Assembly (NCBI GenBank): GCA_030603465.1
Contig: JAUVXT010000072.1
Span: forward strand, 1-10,989
Direction: 5' to 3'
From: Deltaproteobacteria bacterium
Lineage (GTDB): Bacteria > Desulfobacterota > Syntrophia > Syntrophales > UBA2210
Length of the DNA stretch: 10,989 nucleotides
The notes below the pieces were generated by a model. That model was given only the letters and a program-made list of their open reading frames with translations. It made no database searches and was not told where the DNA came from. Below, piece by piece: positions 5,571 through 10,989 of the stretch. Each line of letters begins with the position of its first letter. Positions within the stretch are counted from its first letter, which is position 1. A program made the position numbers and the translations under genes.

Positions 5571-7766
5571 CTATTCGGCCTTTTCATGGGTTCTCTTCCT
5601 GTTTACTCTGAAGAATGGATCGCTCACCCGCTCAACAGATAATACGTTTTTCAGATTTTTAAGCCCTGAAAACATTCGATTCAATTCATTAAGATCATTA
5701 ACCTCTACCTGAAAATCGCATGTCGCAAAACTATCTCCCGTCGCTTCGATGTTTACATAACTGATGTTAATGCCCAGAGAAAATATGATATTGCTCAGAT
5801 CAACGAGGAGGCCCTTTTTATCCCTGCAGACAACCTTTATATTCACAGGATGCGTATGCTTTTTTTCTATATTCCATTTAACGTCGATGATCCTTTCGAT
5901 GTCCATCTTTTGAATCTTTGGACAGCCGTAAACGTGAATGCTTACTCCCCTTCCCTTGGTTATGTACCCCACAATATCATCCCCGGGGAGTGGATCGCAG
6001 CACCTTGCAAACCTTACCATAACATCATCAACCCCTGTAATGGATATTTCTGCGTCAGGGGAGGATTTTTTTATCTTATCCTTTACTTTTTCGAATAGCG
6101 TTTCATCCTCTTTTCTCTCTTCCCCGGGCATGAAGTGATGAATCACCTGCTTGGCCGACAACTTCCCATAGCCGATGAGGGCCAGCATGTCATCAGCGGT
6201 ATTCAATGTATACTCGGCCAGCACATCCTTAAACTGGTCAGATTTTATAAGACGTTTGAATTGAAGGCGATGCCTCTTCAACTCCTTGTCAAAGATTTCC
6301 CGCCCCAGTGTGATGCTCTTTTCCCTTTCCTCCGTCTTTATCCAGTGTTTTATCTTCGATATTGCCCGCGATGTAACGACGTTTTTCAGCCAGTCCTTGC
6401 TGGGATAATGACCTTTTTGAGTAATTATCTCCACGGTATCTCCATTTTTAAGCTGATATCTCAGAGGCACTATATTTCTGTTTACCTTGGCTCCGATACA
6501 CTGACTTCCTACATCCGTATGGATGCTGTAGGCAAAATCTATGGGGGTCGCGCCTCTGGGGAAGGATTTAACATCGCCGGTGGGAGTAAAAACATAGACG
6601 TCTTCGGGATAGAGGGCGAGCTTTAGATTCCTCATGAATTCCCGGGCGTCCTTGTGTTCCTGTTGATCTTCAAGAAGCTCTCTTAATTTTTTTATCTGAT
6701 CTTCGTCTTCCGAGGGAAAGGTCTGCCCTTCTTTGTATTTCCAGTGGGCCGCGATCCCTTTTTCCGCCCATTCATGCATTTCCTTTGTTCTTATCTGTAT
6801 TTCCACCCTTTCGCCATAGGGACCTATAACCGTTGTATGCAATGATCTATAGTTATTTGCCTTCGGCATCGCTATATAATCCTTGAACCTTCCCGGCACG
6901 GGTTTCCACAGCGCATGGACTACGCTCAGGGCTTCATAACACTCTTTTATCTCGTCCGAATCGAGGACTATCCTGAATGCGGTCAGATCATAGACCTCGT
7001 CAAAATTTAAATGCTGTTCCTTCATCTTTTTGTATATGCTGTAAAAGTGTTTTGCCCTTCCCTCGACTTCACCTTTCAGGCCATAGTTTTCCAGTTCTCT
7101 CCGAATTATCTTTTTTACCTCGGTTGTATACTTTTCCCTCTCCCCCTTCTTTTTTGCCACCCATTCTGCCAGCTCCAGATACTCCCGCGGTCCCATATAT
7201 TTTAAAGAGAGGTCTTCAAATTCCACTTTCATCCAGTTGATGCCGAGCCGTCCCGCCAGGGGTGCATATACCTCAAGGGTTTCTCTCGCTGTAAACAGCT
7301 GTTTTTCTTTGGTCTGATACTCAAGCGTCCTCATGTTGTGCATCCTGTCGGCCAACCTTATAAGGAGAATCCTGATGTCTGAAGACATTGCCAGCATCAT
7401 CTTTCGAAAATTCTCCGCCTGTCGCTCCAACTGGCTCCCAAAGGTAATTTTGCTTATCTTGGTCAGGCCATCCACAATGAAGGCTACATCATTGCCGAAC
7501 TCCTTCTCTATCTGTTCGATTTCAGCAAGCGTATCTTCAACGGTATCGTGCAATAATCCCGTTACAATTGAAGCAACATCCAATTTCATGTCGGCAAGTA
7601 TGGCAGTAACCGCGAGGGGATGAATAAGATATGGTTCTCCCGAAAGACGCACCTGCCCCTTATGGACAGACGCGGAAAAGATATAGGCCTTCTCTATCAT
7701 CTCAAGATCAGACTCGTTCAGATATTCCTGTGTCTTGTCCAGAATGTCTGTTATGCGTATCATCAT
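5571..7766 (-). CDS. relA: Bifunctional (p)ppGpp synthetase/hydrolase (RelA/SpoT, Rsh)
   Basis: This enzyme makes the stringent-response alarmone (p)ppGpp from ATP and GDP/GTP and also hydrolyses it. The 731-residue product has the standard long Rsh layout. The N-terminal HD hydrolase has its metal residues intact (H49 in YLIHP, H73-D74 in HDTVEDT, D140), so hydrolysis should work. The synthetase domain (about 235-345) has RFKD (293-296), the RxKD motif typical of bifunctional enzymes, then NNYRSLHTTV and EIQIRT. A TGS domain follows at about 385-450 (YVFTPTGDVKSFPRGATPIDFAYSIH written in the usual order), then a Cys-containing linker (RFARCCDPLPGD), and a C-terminal ACT domain (about 655-725). 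ATG 7766 or ATG 7763 may be the start, as no strong ribosome site discriminates. The gene lies 93 bp after proS, whose product charges the tRNA-Pro found downstream. Confidence 0.97.
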   Translation of the reverse strand: MMIRITDILDKTQEYLNESDLEMIEKAYIFSASVHKGQVRLSGEPYLIHPLAVTAILADMKLDVASIVTGLLHDTVEDTLAEIEQIEKEFGNDVAFIVDGLTKISKITFGSQLERQAENFRKMMLAMSSDIRILLIRLADRMHNMRTLEYQTKEKQLFTARETLEVYAPLAGRLGINWMKVEFEDLSLKYMGPREYLELAEWVAKKKGEREKYTTEVKKIIRRELENYGLKGEVEGRAKHFYSIYKKMKEQHLNFDEVYDLTAFRIVLDSDEIKECYEALSVVHALWKPVPGRFKDYIAMPKANNYRSLHTTVIGPYGERVEIQIRTKEMHEWAEKGIAAHWKYKEGQTFPSEDEDQIKKLRELLEDQQEHKDAREFMRNLKLALYPEDVYVFTPTGDVKSFPRGATPIDFAYSIHTDVGSQCIGAKVNRNIVPLRYQLKNGDTVEIITQKGHYPSKDWLKNVVTSRAISKIKHWIKTEEREKSITLGREIFDKELKRHRLQFKRLIKSDQFKDVLAEYTLNTADDMLALIGYGKLSAKQVIHHFMPGEERKEDETLFEKVKDKIKKSSPDAEISITGVDDVMVRFARCCDPLPGDDIVGYITKGRGVSIHVYGCPKIQKMDIERIIDVKWNIEKKHTHPVNIKVVCRDKKGLLVDLSNIIFSLGINISYVNIEATGDSFATCDFQVEVNDLNELNRMFSGLKNLKNVLSVERVSDPFFRVNRKRTHEKAE

Positions 7767-7859
7767 GATATTTTACTTCTGGTTACCCGTTTTGACATTC
7801 GCCTGATCATAAAAAAGCTTGAGAGGTAAACAGGCAAGACGGTGCGGGAGAACCGGGTT

Positions 7860-9587
7860 CTACCCTCGATGTCTCTTTAATTCTTCCCTTACCCTTTGAC
7901 AAATGAGGTCTTCCACTTTCTCAACAGGCACCGCTTCAATCTCCCCCGATTTTCTTGATTTTATTTCTACCTTTCCTTCGGCAAGACTCCTGGCGCCTAT
8001 GGTAATCCTTAAGGGAATTCCTATCAGATCGGCATCTTTAAATTTAACTCCCGCCCTTTCGTCCCTGTCGTCTAAAATAACCTCTATCCCTTTCTCTTCC
8101 AGTTTCCTGTAGATATCTTCGGCGGTTTTCGAAAGCCCTTCATCATTGATATTGACGGGGGTAATAATGACGTGATAGGGGGCAATCGGCATGGGCCATA
8201 CAATTCCGTCTTTATCGTTGTTTTGTTCGATACAGGCGGCCACGGTTCTTCCGATACCGATCCCATAACATCCCATGATCATGTGCTTTTCCGCGCCGTC
8301 TTTATCAAGAAATGTGGCGTTCATCGCCTTGCTGTATTTTGTTCCAAGCTTGAAGACATGGCCTACTTCTATCCCTCGCGCAAAATTTATTTCACCGCCG
8401 CACCGGGGGCATGTGTCTGTCTCCTTCATAATCCTGAGATCGGCAAAATCTCTTATTTTAACATCCCTTCCTGTATTGCATCCTTTTATATGATAATTTT
8501 CCTTATTTCCCCCCACCACAAAGTTCTTCATATTGATGAGTGAATAATCGGCAACGACATCGCATTTTATCCCTATAGGACCCGCAAACCCACGGGGAGA
8601 CTGCGTGACCTCACTGATAATATCCTCTGTCGCCAACTCGATGGAATCACATCCGAGACAGTTTTTCAGTTTTATCTCATTGATCTCTTCATCGCCCCGT
8701 ATGAGCGCGGCAACCGGTTTATCGTCACAGAGAAATATCAGGGTCTTGATTACCTCCTGAGGACTTACGTCCAGAAATTCACACACTTCTTCAATAGTCC
8801 TTACATCGGGCGTGTAAACCTCTTCCAGGGTTGCGAATTCCGATTCATCTACGGCAACCTTTTCCGGTCTCGCGATTTCAGCCTTCTCCAGATTCGCGGC
8901 ATATTTACAGGCCGAGCAGAACACCATTGCATCCTCACCGGTTGCGGCGATAACCATAAATTCATGCGAATAACTCCCGCCAATGGAGCCGCTGTCTGCC
9001 TCAACTGCCCTGAAATTGAAACCGCACCTTCTGAAAATTTTGTTATAGGCATCAAACATCTTCCGGTAGCTCACTTCAGCGCCTGTTTCATCGACATCGA
9101 AGCTATAGGCATCTTTCATGCCGAATTCGCGAGAACGCATGATACCAAAGCGGGGCCTTATCTCGTCACGAAATTTTGTCTGTATCTGGTAGAGATTTCT
9201 GGGGAGCTGCCTGTATGTTTGTATCTCATCACGAACCAGAGCAGTAATTACCTCCTCATGCGTCGGGCCTATACAGTAATCCCTGTTGTGCCTGTCTCGC
9301 AGTCTCAAGAGTTCTTTGCCGTACATATTCCACCGGCCGGATTCCTTCCACAATTCCGACGGCTGCACCGCCGGAAGAAATACCTCCTGGGCGCCCGCCC
9401 TGTTCATCTCTTCACGCACTATGTTCTCAACCTTCCTGATGGCCCGGTATCCCAAAGGAAGATAGGAATATATACCGCCTGCCAGTTTCCTCAGCATACC
9501 TGCTCTTAACATAAGCTTGTGACTTACAACTTCCGCATCAGAAGGGGTCTCTTTCACTGTCGGTAAAAACATCTCTGAATATCGCAT
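7860..9587 (-). CDS. proS: Prolyl-tRNA synthetase, bacterial type with editing domain
   Basis: ProRS attaches proline to tRNA-Pro. The 575-residue length equals the usual bacterial form (E. coli 572). Class II motif 1 lies around residues 38-75 (GGIYSYLPLG, then REEMNRAGAQEVFLP). CIGPTHEE (105-112) is a conserved active-site loop. Motif 2 is FRDEIRPRFGIMRSREF (139-155), and motif 3 is GCYGIGIGR (439-447). Between motifs 2 and 3, residues about 224-400 form the INS editing domain, which in this family clears Ala-tRNA-Pro, with CSACKYAAN at its entry and a CPRCGG near its end. The anticodon-binding domain fills the C-terminus. ATG 9587 has AGGGAG at 7 nt. It sits 40 bp after ispG and 93 bp before relA, all on one strand and probably cotranscribed. 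Confidence 0.98.
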   Translation of the reverse strand: MRYSEMFLPTVKETPSDAEVVSHKLMLRAGMLRKLAGGIYSYLPLGYRAIRKVENIVREEMNRAGAQEVFLPAVQPSELWKESGRWNMYGKELLRLRDRHNRDYCIGPTHEEVITALVRDEIQTYRQLPRNLYQIQTKFRDEIRPRFGIMRSREFGMKDAYSFDVDETGAEVSYRKMFDAYNKIFRRCGFNFRAVEADSGSIGGSYSHEFMVIAATGEDAMVFCSACKYAANLEKAEIARPEKVAVDESEFATLEEVYTPDVRTIEEVCEFLDVSPQEVIKTLIFLCDDKPVAALIRGDEEINEIKLKNCLGCDSIELATEDIISEVTQSPRGFAGPIGIKCDVVADYSLINMKNFVVGGNKENYHIKGCNTGRDVKIRDFADLRIMKETDTCPRCGGEINFARGIEVGHVFKLGTKYSKAMNATFLDKDGAEKHMIMGCYGIGIGRTVAACIEQNNDKDGIVWPMPIAPYHVIITPVNINDEGLSKTAEDIYRKLEEKGIEVILDDRDERAGVKFKDADLIGIPLRITIGARSLAEGKVEIKSRKSGEIEAVPVEKVEDLICQRVREELKRHRG

Positions 9588-9627
9588 TATTTCTCCCTGT
9601 ATATTGTTTTGCTCGTTTTCCTCGCAA

Positions 9628-10680
9628 CTAATCCTTTGTCATTTTATCGATTTCTTCCATAAGGGCATCGACAAATTCTTCTTCCTTAATCTTTCTGATT
9701 ATCTCGCCCTTTTTGAAGAGCAATCCCATATGCCTCCCCCCCGCTATGCCCACATCGGCTTCTGCGGCCTCTCCCGGACCATTGACCACGCAGCCCATAA
9801 TGGCCACCTTCAAATGCTTCTTCATCCCGGAGAGTCTCTTTTCCACCTCTTCTGTGAGATTGAATAGATCAATTTCGCAACGGCCGCAGGTGGGGCATGA
9901 TATTATATCGGGACCAACTTTCCTTATGTTAAGCGCTCGCAAGATTCCGTAAGCGACATCCACCTCCGACACCGGATCGCCTGTAATGGAAACCCTGACA
10001 GTATCCCCTATCCCATCATAAAGGAGCATACCCAAACCGATGGAAGATTTAATGGCTGACCGCAGGAGGCTGCCCGCTTCGGTAACACCCAGATGTAGAG
10101 GATAATCCGACTTTTCCGAAATAGCGCGATAGGCCTCGATAGTTGTGGCAACATCGGACGATTTTAACGATATTTTGAAGGACTGGAAATTCAATCCTTC
10201 AAAGAGTTCAATATTTCTCAAAGCGCTCTCTACAAGCGCGGGCGCCGTCGGGCCTCCATATTTTGCCAATATATCCTTTTCGAGGGACCCGGCATTAACG
10301 CCTATCCTGATGGCGGTATCCCTTTCCCTTGCGACAAGCACTATGTCCTTAATTTTTTCTTTTCCGATATTTCCCGGATTTATCCTTATACCATCGGCGC
10401 CCCGTTTCATCGACTCGATGGCTAGGCGGTAATCAAAATGAATATCGGCTATCAGGGGGATATCTATGCCGCTTTTGATATCAGACAGGGTCATGGCAGC
10501 CGCCATATCAGGGACCGCAACCCTTGCAATCTCACATCCGGCATCTTCCAGTTGTTTTATTTGATGCACAGTCGCATTAACATCCCTGGTATCGGTACAG
10601 GTCATGGATTGAACGATTACGGGCGCGTCACCCCCGATTTTCACAGAACCGATATGTATCTGCCTCGTTTTTTTTCTCAC
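9628..10680 (-). CDS. ispG: 4-hydroxy-3-methylbut-2-enyl diphosphate synthase
   Basis: IspG (GcpE) converts 2-C-methyl-D-erythritol 2,4-cyclodiphosphate to HMBPP, the next-to-last step of the MEP isoprenoid pathway, using a [4Fe-4S] cluster. The product has the short two-domain bacterial form (350 residues). The N-terminal TIM barrel has KTRQIHIGSVKIGG, VQSMT, IADIHFDYRLA and RINPGNIG. The C-terminal cluster domain has SCPTCGRC and MGCVVNGPGEA. Cluster ligands should be C262, C265, C297 and E304, and all are present. Three in-frame non-ATG starts are possible (GTG 10686, TTG 10683, GTG 10680). I take GTG 10680 because GGGAG ends 5 nt before it, while the first overlaps that site; choosing 10686 would add two residues. 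It leads the ispG-proS-(relA) group. Confidence 0.97.
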   Translation of the reverse strand: MRKKTRQIHIGSVKIGGDAPVIVQSMTCTDTRDVNATVHQIKQLEDAGCEIARVAVPDMAAAMTLSDIKSGIDIPLIADIHFDYRLAIESMKRGADGIRINPGNIGKEKIKDIVLVARERDTAIRIGVNAGSLEKDILAKYGGPTAPALVESALRNIELFEGLNFQSFKISLKSSDVATTIEAYRAISEKSDYPLHLGVTEAGSLLRSAIKSSIGLGMLLYDGIGDTVRVSITGDPVSEVDVAYGILRALNIRKVGPDIISCPTCGRCEIDLFNLTEEVEKRLSGMKKHLKVAIMGCVVNGPGEAAEADVGIAGGRHMGLLFKKGEIIRKIKEEEFVDALMEEIDKMTKD

Positions 10681-10714
10681 CAACACTCCCGATTTATCAA
10701 AAGATTATTGTTTT

Positions 10715-10743
10715 TATATAGCATGAAGGTCACGGTGCATCAA
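10715..10743 (-). promoter_or_regulatory. Candidate ispG promoter
   Basis: On the minus strand TTGATG (10743-10738) and TATATA (10720-10715) are 17 bp apart, and the -10 box is about 35 bp before the ispG GTG. This is the best placed promoter for the ispG-proS-relA genes. A second, weaker pair, TTGCTT then TATTCT at 17 bp, lies farther upstream. Confidence 0.5.
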
Positions 10744-10989
10744 GGAAAAGTAAAAAAGTCGCTATTGTACGCGGCGCCATATCTCTATATTACGATAAAC
10801 GCCCATAAACGCTTTTATCCCTTGACACAGGCGCATTATTTGTTCTTTACTAGGAGGCTGTCCGAGAATAGCAGAGGGTCACTGAAGAAGCAATATATAG
10901 ATGAGCAAAACCCTCTCAAGAATTATTATAGAAAAACAATTTTTATATTGACAACTCTTTGAAATAATAGTAGATTTAGTCATCTCTGT
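10744..10989. other. Gene-free upstream region with divergent promoter-like sequences
   Basis: No convincing coding frame is visible in the last 246 bp. The minus strand carries TTGTCA (10954-10949) and TATAAT (10930-10925) at an 18-bp gap. The plus strand carries TTGACA (10948-10953) and TAGATT (10971-10976) at 17 bp, so two divergent promoters could share one -35 region. AGAGGGT (10873-10879) and ACCCTCT (10910-10916) are a 7-bp inverted repeat. AGGAGG at 10852 looks like a ribosome site but has no usable start behind it. A plus-strand gene beyond the window may start from here. Confidence 0.4.

Noticed and set aside
8964..9509. Plus-strand frame of 181 codons inside proS
   Set aside because: It is a shadow of proS, whose class II motifs and editing domain are continuous on the minus strand.
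10850..10870. Possible insertion-sequence end (AGGAGGCTGTCCGAGAA)
   Set aside because: It resembles some IS flanks, but there is no second inverted end and no transposase remnant nearby.
1..10989. Genome-wide reassignment of TGA (to Trp, Gly or Cys)
   Set aside because: rlmN, the Nudix gene and rph end with TGA at the expected family C-termini, tryptophan and glycine use their normal codons, and no other conserved gene here has an internal TGA.

Overview
The window looks like a chromosomal housekeeping segment of a Gram-negative anaerobe. A deltaproteobacterium (Desulfobacterota, perhaps Syntrophales-like) is my inference from gene order and protein style, not something the sequence proves. 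Most genes lie on the minus strand. There is no sign of phage, integron, CRISPR or a complete insertion sequence.

Layout, left to right. The 3' end of rlmN (+) closes at 169. A 115-bp palindromic repeat (196-310) separates it from the convergent shikimate pair aroQ-aroE (-). A structured intergenic stretch (about 1640-1825) lies between aroQ and a divergent Nudix ADP-ribose pyrophosphatase gene (+). Next comes a CueP-family periplasmic copper-binding protein gene (+, 2503-3048) with one in-frame TGA. A convergent hairpin and about 300 bp without genes follow. Then comes a minus-strand operon read as amidase, rph, rdgB, tRNA-Pro(UGG), driven by a promoter whose -10 box sits in a perfect 10-bp-arm palindrome (5519-5567). 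Upstream of that are relA/spoT (rsh), proS and ispG, also minus strand, with promoter-like sequences in the last 300 bp.

The main discovery is the cueP gene. Automated calling would split it into a 97-residue fragment and a 79-residue fragment, but both are in one frame and only a single TGA divides them. That TGA sits where the CueP family has its first conserved metal-site cysteine. Spacing to the next two cysteines (8 and 68 residues) and to the C-terminus (7) equals that of Salmonella CueP as I remember it (C96, C104, C172 of 179). Immediately downstream is a bacterial SECIS-like hairpin with a bulge and a GU-containing apical loop at the expected distance. I read the gene as a selenocysteine-containing CueP lipoprotein. 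I do not recall this family as an established selenoprotein. TGA is an ordinary stop elsewhere in the window (rlmN, Nudix, rph), so genome-wide recoding is not the explanation.

The remaining genes form a translation and stress theme. RNase PH matures tRNA 3' ends and is encoded just upstream of a tRNA-Pro gene. Prolyl-tRNA synthetase charges that tRNA, and RelA/SpoT responds to charging failure. RdgB cleans the nucleotide pool, IspG makes isoprenoid precursors, and AroQ/AroE make shikimate.
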